Notes under the pieces: generated by a model | Databases searched by the model: none | What the model saw: the letters and a program-made list of their open reading frames with translations, nothing else | Told to the model about the DNA's origin: nothing | Shown here: positions 35,394 to 46,157 of the stretch, piece by piece | Numbering within the stretch: the stretch's first letter is position 1 | Layout of the letters: the number at the start of each line of letters is the position of its first letter | Assembly (NCBI RefSeq): GCF_030227115.1 | Contig: NZ_JASSUA010000001.1 | Location: 558,001 to 622,000 of the forward strand | Origin: Marinobacter sp. SS13-12 | Lineage (GTDB): Bacteria; Pseudomonadota; Gammaproteobacteria; Pseudomonadales; Oleiphilaceae | Direction: 5' to 3' | DNA: 64,000 nt | Translations under genes and position numbers: made by a program

Positions 35394-37199
35394 TCAGGCT
35401 TCATGGTCATCGTCGCCGCTTCGATGTTGCTGCGCCCAGAGATGGGCGTAGTGGCCATTGCGGGCAAGCAGGTCACTGTGGTGCCCGCTTTCGACGATGC
35501 GGCCGCCGTCCATCACCAGAATGGTATCGGCATCACGGGTGGTGGACAGACGGTGGGCAATCACCAGGGAGGTGCGCTGACGGCTGACTTCCTTTAGCGC
35601 TCCCAGGATGGCCTGCTCAGATAGCGAGTCCAGGGAGGACGTGGCCTCATCCAGAATCAACACCGGGGGGTTCTTGAGGATGACCCGGGCAATGGCTACC
35701 CGTTGTTTCTCACCCCCGGAGAGCTTCAGCCCACGCTCGCCGACCTGGGTTTCGTAGCCATCGGGCAGGCTTTGAATAAAGGCGTCCAGATGCGCCATAC
35801 GGGCCGCCCGGTAGACCTCTTCTTCACTGGCCTCGGGGCGGCCATAGGCCAGATTGCGGTAAAGGGTATCGTTGAACAGTACCGTGTCCTGGGGCACCAC
35901 GCCGATGGCGGCGCGCAGGCTATCCTGGGTAACGCTGCGAATATCCTGGCCATCGATGGAGATACTGCCCTGATCGACATCGTAGAACCGGAACAACAGG
36001 CGGGCGAGCGTGGACTTGCCCGCGCCACTGGCACCCACCACAGCTACCGTGTGCCCGGCCGGGATCGAAAAACTCACATCCCGGAGGATCTGGCGATCCT
36101 GTCGATAGGCAAAGTGCACATGGTCAAAACGAACCTCGCCTTTATCCACCACCAGGGCTCTGGCACCGGGAGCGTCCTCAATCACCGGTTCGTCACCCAA
36201 CAATCCGAACAACCGCTCCACGTTCACCAGCGCCTGACGGATCTCCCGGTACACAAAACCCAGCGCGTTCAGGGGGATAAACAGCTGCAACAGGTAGGCG
36301 TTGATCATGGTGAAATCACCCAGGGTAATCTCACCACTGGCCACTTCCCGCACCGCCATGGCCATGATGACAATCATCGCCAGGCCAATGATAAGGGCCT
36401 GGCCAGCGTTCAGGGCCGCCAGGGACAACCGGTTTTTCAGGCGGGCCTGCTCCCAGTCGTGCAGATCCTCGTCGTACAGCCTGGCTTCGAACTTCTCGTT
36501 GTTGAAGTACTTGACCGTCTCGTAGTTGAGCAGGCTGTCTATCGCCCGGGAGTTGGACTGGTTGTCCCTGGCGTTGGCCTCACGGACATATTTGGTACGC
36601 CACTCGGTGACTTTGATGGAAAACACCACATACACCACTACGGCTACCAGGATAGCCAGCACGTAGCCCACATTGAACACCACGAACAGAATGCCGGCGA
36701 CCAGCAGGATTTCCAGTAGTGTGGGCACGATGTTGAACAGGGTAAAACGCAGCAGGAAGCTGATGCCATTGGTGCCGCGCTCGATATCCCGGGCCAGGCC
36801 ACCGGTTTTCCGGTCCAGATGGAACGCCAGTTCCCGATTATGCAGGTGTTCGAAAACCCGCAGGGACACCCGCCGCATGGCCCGTTCCGCCACCCGGGCG
36901 AACACCGCATCCCTCAGCTCACTGAACAGGGTGCTGCCGAATCGGAGCAGGCCATAGGCGACGACCAGGAGCACAGGAATCCACAGAAGCACCTCACCAC
37001 CGCGGTTCTCATCCAGGTAGTCGACGATGTACTTCAAGGCGACCGGTGTGGCAACGGTCGCCAACTTGGAAATTATGAGAAATGCCAGTGCCAGAACAAC
37101 ACGGCCCCGGAATTCCGCCAGATAGGGCCAGAGGCCGGCGATGACTTTCCAGTCCGGTTTATGGTCTGCGGGGTAATCGTTATCGGCGTAGGCTCGCAC
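35394..37199 (-). CDS. ABC half-transporter, ATM1/HMT-like exporter
   Basis: A 601-residue inner-membrane half-transporter: six-helix TMD (about 15-315) and nucleotide-binding domain (about 350-585). Walker A GASGAGKSTLARLL, signature LSGGEKQRVAIAR, Walker B VLILDEATSSLD and the H-loop histidine in AHRLSTTRDAD are intact. Sequence style fits the ATM1-type COG5265 group, whose members export glutathione-linked or metal-related compounds; the substrate is unproven. I chose the GTG at 37199 because AAAGGAA lies 5 nt upstream. The frame stays open to 37334, but those extra 45 codons come from the inverted repeat at 37235-37338. Confidence 0.88.
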   Translation of the reverse strand: MRAYADNDYPADHKPDWKVIAGLWPYLAEFRGRVVLALAFLIISKLATVATPVALKYIVDYLDENRGGEVLLWIPVLLVVAYGLLRFGSTLFSELRDAVFARVAERAMRRVSLRVFEHLHNRELAFHLDRKTGGLARDIERGTNGISFLLRFTLFNIVPTLLEILLVAGILFVVFNVGYVLAILVAVVVYVVFSIKVTEWRTKYVREANARDNQSNSRAIDSLLNYETVKYFNNEKFEARLYDEDLHDWEQARLKNRLSLAALNAGQALIIGLAMIVIMAMAVREVASGEITLGDFTMINAYLLQLFIPLNALGFVYREIRQALVNVERLFGLLGDEPVIEDAPGARALVVDKGEVRFDHVHFAYRQDRQILRDVSFSIPAGHTVAVVGASGAGKSTLARLLFRFYDVDQGSISIDGQDIRSVTQDSLRAAIGVVPQDTVLFNDTLYRNLAYGRPEASEEEVYRAARMAHLDAFIQSLPDGYETQVGERGLKLSGGEKQRVAIARVILKNPPVLILDEATSSLDSLSEQAILGALKEVSRQRTSLVIAHRLSTTRDADTILVMDGGRIVESGHHSDLLARNGHYAHLWAQQHRSGDDDHEA

Positions 37200-37234
37200 T
37201 CGGGTTCCTTTCGACGGCGGAGTAGTCGAGCGCA

Positions 37235-37338
37235 CGGGGTGGGACTTGTCTGCCAGGACACGCTGTAAATACGTCCCTGTACGCTCGACAAAAGCCATCC
37301 CTGGCTTTTGACGGTCCTGGCAGACAAGTCCCACCCCG
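37235..37338. repeat. Long inverted repeat B2: perfect 25-bp stem, 54-nt conserved loop
   Basis: Arms 37235-37259 and 37314-37338 are exact reverse complements over 25 bp, extendable with two mismatches to 30 bp. The loop 37260-37313 is 54 nt. Its reverse complement shares AGCCA-GGATGGC, AGCG, ACAGGGACGT, TT and AGCGT in the same order as the loop at 5717-5770, although the two stems have no similarity. It lies between divergent ABC genes, in both promoter regions. Confidence 0.9.
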
Positions 37339-37419
37339 CACGCTCTTACGTAGCTGTATGATAGGTCTTGTTTTGAGTAAAAACCGTATGGATGCCAGAG
37401 TTTACCTCACCCGCGACCC

Positions 37420-37434
37420 AGGAGGCACATCATT
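37420..37434 (+). promoter_or_regulatory. Perfect Shine-Dalgarno before a probable ATT start codon
   Basis: AGGAGG at 37420-37425 is followed 6 nt later by ATT at 37432. In the frame of the ABC transporter there is no ATG, GTG or TTG from the stop at 37378 until a GTG at 37573, which lies after the first membrane helix. The adjacent ATC at 37429 is a second, worse-spaced candidate. Confidence 0.6.
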
Positions 37435-39201
37435 AACGCCCGTCACCGCAAAGCATTAAAGCTGGTTATCGATTTTATCAGCCCTTACAAGAGGGCTGTT
37501 GCGGGTGCCCTGATTGCTCTGGTTATTACGGCTGGTATCACGCTTGGACTTGGTCAAGGGCTAAGGATTCTGGTGGATCAGGGCCTCGCCACTCAATCGC
37601 CAGCCATGCTATCTCGAGCTGTGGGACTGTTTTTTATATTGGTTATCGGACTAGCTATTGGTTCCTTTGCCCGCTTCTATCTGGTGTCCTGGATAGGAGA
37701 ACGGGTAGTGGCCGATATTCGCAAACAGGTGTTCAACCATCTGATCGACCTTCACCCCGGCTTTTACGAAAAAAACCGAAGCCTGGAGATTCAATCCCGC
37801 TTTACGGCCGATACCACCGTGCTGCAGTCGGTGATTGGCTCAACAGTATCGATTGCGCTGCGTAATGCGCTAATGCTGGTGGGTGGCCTGATTCTATTGT
37901 TTGTTACCAATGCCAAACTGGCCAGCATCATTATCCTCGGCTTTCCGCTGGTGATCGTTCCCATACTGGTTTACGGGCGTCGTGTCAGGCAGCTTTCCAG
38001 GCTGAGCCAGGACCGGGTTGCGGAAGTGGGCAGCTACGTGGGTGAGAACCTTACCCAGATCAAGACCGTGCAGGCGTTCAATCATCAGCCTCACGACCGC
38101 CGGTTTTTCGCACGAGTGGCTGAGAATGCCTTTGACATAGCGCGGGTGAGGATTCGCCAGCGGGCCTGGCTGACCACCATCGCCATTACTCTGGTGATGG
38201 GCGCCATCGGGGTGGTGATCTGGATTGGCGGCCTGGATGTGATTTCCGGGCGTACCAGCCCCGGGGAACTGGCGGCGTTTGTGTTCTACAGCCTGCTGGT
38301 GGGGCTGGCGGCAGGGGCAATCACCGAGGTGATTGGCGAGTTGCAGCGAGCGGCCGGGGCGGCGGCGCGGATCTTTGAACTGTTACAGACTCCCAGTGAG
38401 ATCCCCATGGAAATCACCGCTTCCCTGGCGTTGCCCGAGAGGATTCGAGGCGACATCGAATTCAACAATCTGAGTTTTTCCTATCCCTCCCGGCCCGATA
38501 TCCAGGTTCTGAAGGATCTCTCGCTCAGCATCCGCGCCGGGGAAACCGTTGCGCTGGTCGGTCCTTCAGGGGCAGGCAAGTCGACGCTGTTTGATCTGTT
38601 GTTGCGGTTCTACGATCCTGACACGGGACAGATCCTGATCGACGGATCCGACAGCCGCCAGGTAGCGCTTGATGACCTGCGACGATGCTTTGCCCTGGTG
38701 CCCCAGAACCCGGCACTGTTCCACGGCACCATTGCCGACAACATTCGCTACGCCCGCCCCGATGCCAGCGAAGATGCCATGGTGGAAGCCGCCCGTATCG
38801 CCCATGCCGATGAATTCATTCGCAAACTCCCCCAAGGTTATGAAACACCTCTGGGAGACACTGGGCTGGGGCTCTCCGGCGGGCAGAAACAGCGGCTTGC
38901 AATTGCCCGGGCATTGCTCGCGGATGCGCCTATACTGTTACTGGATGAGGCCACCAGCGCACTGGATGCTGAAAGCGAACACCTGATTCAGCAGGCAATG
39001 CCGGGGTTGATGTCTGACCGCACAACACTGGTCATTGCTCACCGGCTGGCCACCGTGAGACACGCCGATCGTATCATTGTCCTGGAAGCCGGCATTCTTC
39101 AGGATATTGGCAAACACGACGACCTGGTGGCACGGAATCCCCTGTATCGGCGCCTGGCGGAACTTCAGTTCCGGGAAGACATGGGGAGCCGGAGTACGTA
39201 G
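37432..39201 (+). CDS. ABC half-transporter (MsbA/ABCB type), probable ATT start
   Basis: A 589-residue half-transporter if it starts at the ATT at 37432. The first helix (AGALIALVITAGITLGLG) lies upstream of the first conventional start (GTG 37573), so a GTG start would lose it. Further helices follow to about residue 310, with the coupling region between. The nucleotide-binding domain holds Walker A GPSGAGKSTLFDLL, signature LSGGQKQRLAIAR, Walker B ILLLDEATSALD and AHRLATVRHAD. It is a lipid- or drug-type exporter (COG1132) of unknown substrate. Either a rare ATT start, as in infC, or a recent start-codon mutation explains the pattern. It is divergent from the ATM1-like transporter across a long inverted repeat. 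Confidence 0.8.
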   Translation: MNARHRKALKLVIDFISPYKRAVAGALIALVITAGITLGLGQGLRILVDQGLATQSPAMLSRAVGLFFILVIGLAIGSFARFYLVSWIGERVVADIRKQVFNHLIDLHPGFYEKNRSLEIQSRFTADTTVLQSVIGSTVSIALRNALMLVGGLILLFVTNAKLASIIILGFPLVIVPILVYGRRVRQLSRLSQDRVAEVGSYVGENLTQIKTVQAFNHQPHDRRFFARVAENAFDIARVRIRQRAWLTTIAITLVMGAIGVVIWIGGLDVISGRTSPGELAAFVFYSLLVGLAAGAITEVIGELQRAAGAAARIFELLQTPSEIPMEITASLALPERIRGDIEFNNLSFSYPSRPDIQVLKDLSLSIRAGETVALVGPSGAGKSTLFDLLLRFYDPDTGQILIDGSDSRQVALDDLRRCFALVPQNPALFHGTIADNIRYARPDASEDAMVEAARIAHADEFIRKLPQGYETPLGDTGLGLSGGQKQRLAIARALLADAPILLLDEATSALDAESEHLIQQAMPGLMSDRTTLVIAHRLATVRHADRIIVLEAGILQDIGKHDDLVARNPLYRRLAELQFREDMGSRST

Positions 39202-39281
39202 AAACATCAGGGTCGGGTTTTCAAACCGGGCCGTCATTTCGTGTATGCTGACAGGACTAAACCGAATTCGAGGAGAGCAAA

Positions 39282-40556
39282 GTGACGAACAAAGAACTGC
39301 AGGCACTCAAAGAACGTTATGTCGCGGCCGGTGCAGCCAGCCCCAACGAGCAGTTTGCCGACCATGCGACCAATGCCGAGCTCTGGGATGCCGACGGCAA
39401 GCGAATGATCGACTTCGCCGGCGGCATCGGTGTACTGAACATCGGCCATCGTCACCCCAAAGTGGTTGAGGCAGTGAAAGGGCAGCTGGACAAGCTGATG
39501 CACACCTGCCAGACCGTGATGCCCTATGAGGGCTATGTCAGGCTCGCTGAGAAGCTGAGCGGCATTGCCCCGGTCCGTGGCCACGCCAAGGTCATGCTGG
39601 CCAACAGTGGTGCTGAGGCGCTCGAGAACGCCGTTAAAATCGCCCGTGCCGCTACGGGTCGCAGTAATGTGATCTGTTTTGATGGTGGTTACCACGGCCG
39701 CACCCTGTACACCATGGCCATGAACGGCAAGGCAGCGCCCTATCAGACAGACTTCGGCCCGATGCCGGGAACCGTCTTCCGCGCGCCTTATCCGGTGCCG
39801 TACCACGGTGTCAGTGAAGACGAAGCACTTCGCGGCCTCAAGATGACCATGAAAGCGGATTCTCCGGGCAAGGACACGGCTGCGATCATTATTGAGCCGG
39901 TGCTGGGCGAGGGCGGTTTCTACTCCGCACCGCCAAGCTTCCTGAAAGCCATTCGCGAGATCTGCGATGAGCACGGCATCCTTATGATTGTCGACGAAGT
40001 CCAGAGTGGCTTCGGACGTACCGGCAAAATGTTTGCCATTGAACACAGCGGTGTTGAGCCGGACATGATGACCATGGCCAAGAGCATGGCTGACGGCATG
40101 CCGATCTCCGCCATTGTGGGCACCGACAAGCACATGGATGCCTCCGGCCCCAACTCTCTGGGCGGTACCTACACCGGCAGCCCCAGTGCCTGTGCAGCCG
40201 CCCTGGCGGTACTGGAAGTGTTCGAGGAGGATGACATCCTGGGCAAGAGCCAGCGCCTGGGTGACACGCTGCGCAAGCGTTTTGACCAGTGGCAGGAGCA
40301 GTTCCCCCATGTGGACAACGTCCGCAACCTGGGCCCCATGGCTGCCATTGAGCTGGTGACAGACAAGACCAGCAAGGAGCCAAGAGCTGACTTTGCTGGT
40401 GCAGTGACCAAGAAATGCAAGGAAAACGGCCTGATTCTGCTCAGCTGCGGTATGTATGGCAATACCATCCGCTTCCTGATGCCGGTAACCATCGAGGACA
40501 ACATTCTCGGGGAAGGCCTGGGCATCGTTGAGCAGGCGTTGAAAGAAATAGGCTAA
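39282..40556 (+). CDS. gabT: 4-aminobutyrate aminotransferase (class III PLP)
   Basis: A 424-residue class III aminotransferase converting GABA and 2-oxoglutarate to succinate semialdehyde and glutamate. Cofactor and signature regions are clear: ANSGAEALENAVKIARAATGR, FDGGYHGRTL, IIEPVLGEGGFYSAP, LMIVDEVQSGFGRTGKMFA and MAKSMADGMPISAIVG with the PLP lysine. Length matches E. coli GabT (426). The GTG start at 39282 has GAGGAG upstream. The partner gabD is not in the window, so it may act alone or with a distant dehydrogenase; assignment to GABA rather than a related amine rests on overall pattern. Confidence 0.88.
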   Translation: MTNKELQALKERYVAAGAASPNEQFADHATNAELWDADGKRMIDFAGGIGVLNIGHRHPKVVEAVKGQLDKLMHTCQTVMPYEGYVRLAEKLSGIAPVRGHAKVMLANSGAEALENAVKIARAATGRSNVICFDGGYHGRTLYTMAMNGKAAPYQTDFGPMPGTVFRAPYPVPYHGVSEDEALRGLKMTMKADSPGKDTAAIIIEPVLGEGGFYSAPPSFLKAIREICDEHGILMIVDEVQSGFGRTGKMFAIEHSGVEPDMMTMAKSMADGMPISAIVGTDKHMDASGPNSLGGTYTGSPSACAAALAVLEVFEEDDILGKSQRLGDTLRKRFDQWQEQFPHVDNVRNLGPMAAIELVTDKTSKEPRADFAGAVTKKCKENGLILLSCGMYGNTIRFLMPVTIEDNILGEGLGIVEQALKEIG

Positions 40557-41293
40557 AGCAGCTTACGGATTTCCTTCCAAAGCCGACGATAGGCGTCAGC
40601 GGCAGCCGAGGACCGGTCCATCAGTTCAACCGGCTGGCCGCTTTCGCCCATTTTCTCCACCACACTGGCATTGGGAATGATTGCGTTCATTCCGCCCTCC
40701 AAATGCTTCTTACGGTTGATGACCATTTCCCGGTGCAGGTTCTTGCGCCGGTCCACCATGGAGAAAAACGGATGCAAACGGCCGGGTTTGAGTTTCTTGT
40801 CCTTCGCGAAGGCCTGAAGCTGATGCCAGCTGTTCAGCGCAAGCCAGGTGGGCACGACCGGTACAAATACGCCATCGGCGGTCTTTAACACCTGCTCGGA
40901 TAACCGCGACATGGACGGTGGACAGTCCAGCACCACCAGGCTGGTTTCCTCCGACAGCGGTGCCAGCCAGTTCTTCAGGGTATTGTTACTGTCATCCTTG
41001 TCCAGGCGGACATCCAGGTTGCGGAAACTGTTGTGGGCGGGAATAAAGTCCAGGTCAGGATAGGCGCTCTCGCGAATGAACTGGCCAATCGGGGTTTTTC
41101 CATCCATCAGTGCGGCCAGTTTCCGGCCCTTGATCTCGTCGGTACCGGCCAGGTACCAGCTTGCGGCCCCCTGGGGGTCCAGGTCCCATAACAGGGTACG
41201 GATACCGGCCTGACTGGCCAGGTAAGCAATGTTTACAGCCGCCGCGGTTTTACCGACGCCGCCTTTCAAGCTGTAAAAAGCAATGATCTTCAT
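40553..41293 (-). CDS. ParA family ATPase (orphan)
   Basis: A 246-residue P-loop ATPase of the ParA/MinD/Soj type. The deviant Walker A is MKIIAFYSLKGGVGKTAAAVNIAYLA, Walker A' DLDPQGAASWYLAG and Walker B VVLDCPPSMS. No parB or parS is seen nearby, and chromosomal parAB normally lie elsewhere in this group, so this is an orphan ParA that might position another cargo. Its stop codon shares bases with the stop of the convergent gabT (TAA/TAG over CTAA). AGGAGAG lies a few nt before the ATG. Confidence 0.85.
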   Translation of the reverse strand: MKIIAFYSLKGGVGKTAAAVNIAYLASQAGIRTLLWDLDPQGAASWYLAGTDEIKGRKLAALMDGKTPIGQFIRESAYPDLDFIPAHNSFRNLDVRLDKDDSNNTLKNWLAPLSEETSLVVLDCPPSMSRLSEQVLKTADGVFVPVVPTWLALNSWHQLQAFAKDKKLKPGRLHPFFSMVDRRKNLHREMVINRKKHLEGGMNAIIPNASVVEKMGESGQPVELMDRSSAAADAYRRLWKEIRKLL

Positions 41294-41551
41294 TCTCTCT
41301 CCTGAAGTCTATCCCTGAAGCCTCACAGTGCAACGGCTGTCAGCTTAACCGATCCCGTCAGAAAGCGTGTTGCAGTTACATGACAGGTCGTTATCAGCGA
41401 CATAAAAGTTGCAACTCCTCGGCCTGACACTCTTGGCAGGCTGGTTCGACTGGCCTTCGGTTAGTGGTGGTTTCATCGTATACTGCCTGAAGACTTTTTC
41501 GGTATGCTGGATTCTTACCGGCATCATTCCTCCGAACCATCAGGCTGATCT

Positions 41552-42319
41552 ATGAACTCCCCGGAAACCCCTTCTAAACCGACCCACAAACCCAGGCCCT
41601 GGGTAGACCTGCTTGTCAGCATCATCATTCCCTCTGTCATTCTTATGAAGTTGAGCGGGGATGAATACCTGGGAAGTGTCATGGCACTGGTGATCGGGCT
41701 GGCTTTCCCCCTGGGCTGGGGCCTGTTCGAGCTGGTGCGCTACCGCAAGTACAACTTTATCGCGGTGCTGGGCGTCATCAGTGTCGGCCTTACCGGCGGT
41801 ATCGGGCTGATGGAACTGGATGCCGGCTGGCTGGCGATCAAGGAAGCCGCCGTTCCTGCGGTGATCGGTATTGCCGTACTTGTCTCCACCCGCACCAAAT
41901 ACCCGCTGGTGAAAACGCTGCTGTACAACCCCACCGTACTGGACGTCGAAAAGATTCAGGCAGTGCTGAAGGAGAGGGGAAGCGAGGCCGAGTTTGAAGC
42001 ACGGTTGCTCAAGGCCAGCTACTTCTTCAGCCTGACGTTTCTGTTCTCGTCGATCATGAACTTCGTACTGGCCAAGTGGATAGTGACCAGCCCCTCCGGC
42101 ACTCAGGCCTTCAATGAAGAACTGGGGCGTATGACGCTGGTGAGTTATCCGATGATTGCCATTCCGTCGATGATCATGATGATCGCCATTTTCTATTACT
42201 TATGGCGCTCCATTCGTCGGCTCACCGGCTACACCCTTGAAGAAGTCATGGCGCCGCATCTTGCGGCCCAGCATGACAGCAAATCCTCGGATTCGGCGTC
42301 CAGTCGTCAAGACCCGTAA
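41552..42319 (+). CDS. VC0807-type inner-membrane protein
   Basis: A 255-residue membrane protein with about five to six helices (for example VDLLVSIIIPSVILMKL, YLGSVMALVIGLAFPLGWGLF, FIAVLGVISVGLTGGIGLM, SYFFSLTFLFSSIMNFVLAKW and MIAIPSMIMMIAIFYYLW) and a charged, Ser-rich C-terminus. The pattern fits the conserved VC0807 family, whose function is not known. The 258 bp upstream hold no recognised element. A bidirectional terminator follows, facing gyrB. Confidence 0.75.
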   Translation: MNSPETPSKPTHKPRPWVDLLVSIIIPSVILMKLSGDEYLGSVMALVIGLAFPLGWGLFELVRYRKYNFIAVLGVISVGLTGGIGLMELDAGWLAIKEAAVPAVIGIAVLVSTRTKYPLVKTLLYNPTVLDVEKIQAVLKERGSEAEFEARLLKASYFFSLTFLFSSIMNFVLAKWIVTSPSGTQAFNEELGRMTLVSYPMIAIPSMIMMIAIFYYLWRSIRRLTGYTLEEVMAPHLAAQHDSKSSDSASSRQDP

Positions 42320-42354
42320 CAGATAACGTATGCTCTCCAACCTATTGATTACAA

Positions 42355-42387
42355 TAAAAAAGGCGGCCACCTGGCCGCCTTTTTTAT
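42355..42387. terminator. Bidirectional terminator between VC0807-type gene and gyrB
   Basis: AGGCGGCC (42361-42368) and GGCCGCCT (42373-42380) form an 8-bp stem around a 4-nt loop, flanked by an A run on the left and a T run on the right. It can end transcription of both convergent genes. Confidence 0.9.
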
Positions 42388-42434
42388 GACCCTGACCAAA
42401 GCTCAGGGTACCTTGATATCCTGGCTTCGTAGCA

Positions 42435-44918
<2,484 letters not shown>

Positions 44919-44934
44919 TCATCCGGGCCTTATT

Positions 44935-46059
44935 CTATTCTTCCGTCAATTTTCCATGTTCCACGTGGAACAATCGGTATTCCGGCATGGTGTTCTGCCA
45001 TAGCTCTTCAGGTCGGGGCGACTCTATCGATGTCAGAAACACCTGACATCGTAATTCGTAGAGCTTCTGGGCAAGCATGGCCCGGTGCCCCACATCCAGT
45101 TCTGCATTGATGTCGTCCAGCAGAAATGTGACCTGTTTACCGAGATTGCTCAGTACCATGCCCTGAGCAATCTTCATCAATATGACCAGTGTCTTTTGTT
45201 GACCCCGGGAGAAGGTTTCTGACACCGGGCGACCCTGGAATCGCAACCGTATATCGGCACGATTGGGACCATACAACGTATGACCCATTTTCCGTTCCTG
45301 TTCGCGATGGGCCTTTAACACATCAAACAGGGATTGCGATGAATCCCAACCCGCATAAAAGTCGAGCTTAAGCCCATCTACCCACGGCGCGTCTATCTCG
45401 CCGAGCAAGCTATCAAAGGCCGTTGTGAACAGACGAAAGGTTTCTTTCCGTGCTTTTGTCAGACGCTCTGCCAACTCCGTGTACTGTGAGTCCCAGACCT
45501 TCATCAGAGCATCGTCTATTCTACCAGTTCTGAGGATTTGATTCCGCTGTGATGTGACTCTTTGACACTGCTGCCAGACCGACGCAAAGGAATGTTCCAC
45601 GTGGAACACCGCCCAATCAAGAAACTGTCGTCGTTTGCCGGGCCCACCTGCCACAATATCGAATACACCTGGATCGATCACCGACACCGGAAGGTGCATT
45701 GCCAGCGATGAAAGATTCCTCACCGCCTCACCATCCACACGAAGCGTTGTCTCCTTCGCCAACACATCCCGGGAGATGCCTACGCGATGGCTGAGCTCGC
45801 CAGGCACCGAACGACCGCCATCAGCCATTCCCATATCCAGGCCACCGAAAACCGTGAGCTTCTGCTGACCATGACTGACCACCGCCTGGTGCCGGCCCAC
45901 ACGAAATGATCGCCCAAGACCAAGATAACCAATGGCCTCCAGCACACTGGTTTTTCCACTGCCGTTTTCGCCATACAGAAGATTGATCGAAGGAGAGAAG
46001 CTGGCCGGCGCGGGAGAGAGGTTGCGGAAATGTTCCGTTTGCAGTTTAACGAGCGCCAT
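44935..46059 (-). CDS. recF: DNA replication and repair protein RecF
   Basis: A 374-residue SMC-like ATPase that helps load RecA at gapped DNA. Walker A GENGSGKTSVLEAIGYLGLGRSFR, signature FSRGQQKTLVILMKIAQG and Walker B FLLDDINAELD are present. Length is slightly above E. coli RecF (357). Unusually it is separated from dnaN by the ABC1-kinase gene and a terminator at 46094-46126; the promoter must either overlap that terminator or rely on read-through. Confidence 0.95.
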   Translation of the reverse strand: MALVKLQTEHFRNLSPAPASFSPSINLLYGENGSGKTSVLEAIGYLGLGRSFRVGRHQAVVSHGQQKLTVFGGLDMGMADGGRSVPGELSHRVGISRDVLAKETTLRVDGEAVRNLSSLAMHLPVSVIDPGVFDIVAGGPGKRRQFLDWAVFHVEHSFASVWQQCQRVTSQRNQILRTGRIDDALMKVWDSQYTELAERLTKARKETFRLFTTAFDSLLGEIDAPWVDGLKLDFYAGWDSSQSLFDVLKAHREQERKMGHTLYGPNRADIRLRFQGRPVSETFSRGQQKTLVILMKIAQGMVLSNLGKQVTFLLDDINAELDVGHRAMLAQKLYELRCQVFLTSIESPRPEELWQNTMPEYRLFHVEHGKLTEE

Positions 46060-46093
46060 AAGTCACGATAAGTTATCAGCCTGGAGACGGAAC

Positions 46094-46126
46094 AAAAAAG
46101 GCAGCGTGCCATTCGGCGACGCTGCC
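46094..46126 (-). terminator. Terminator after the ABC1-kinase gene
   Basis: On the minus strand GGCAGCGT and ACGCTGCC (46119-46126 and 46100-46107) form an 8-bp stem with an 11-nt loop, followed by six T bases. It separates the dnaN/ABC1-kinase transcript from recF, whose ATG is only 35 bp further on. Confidence 0.85.
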
Positions 46127-46157
46127 CCAGTGTACAAAACCTTGTTGACGAACGCGA

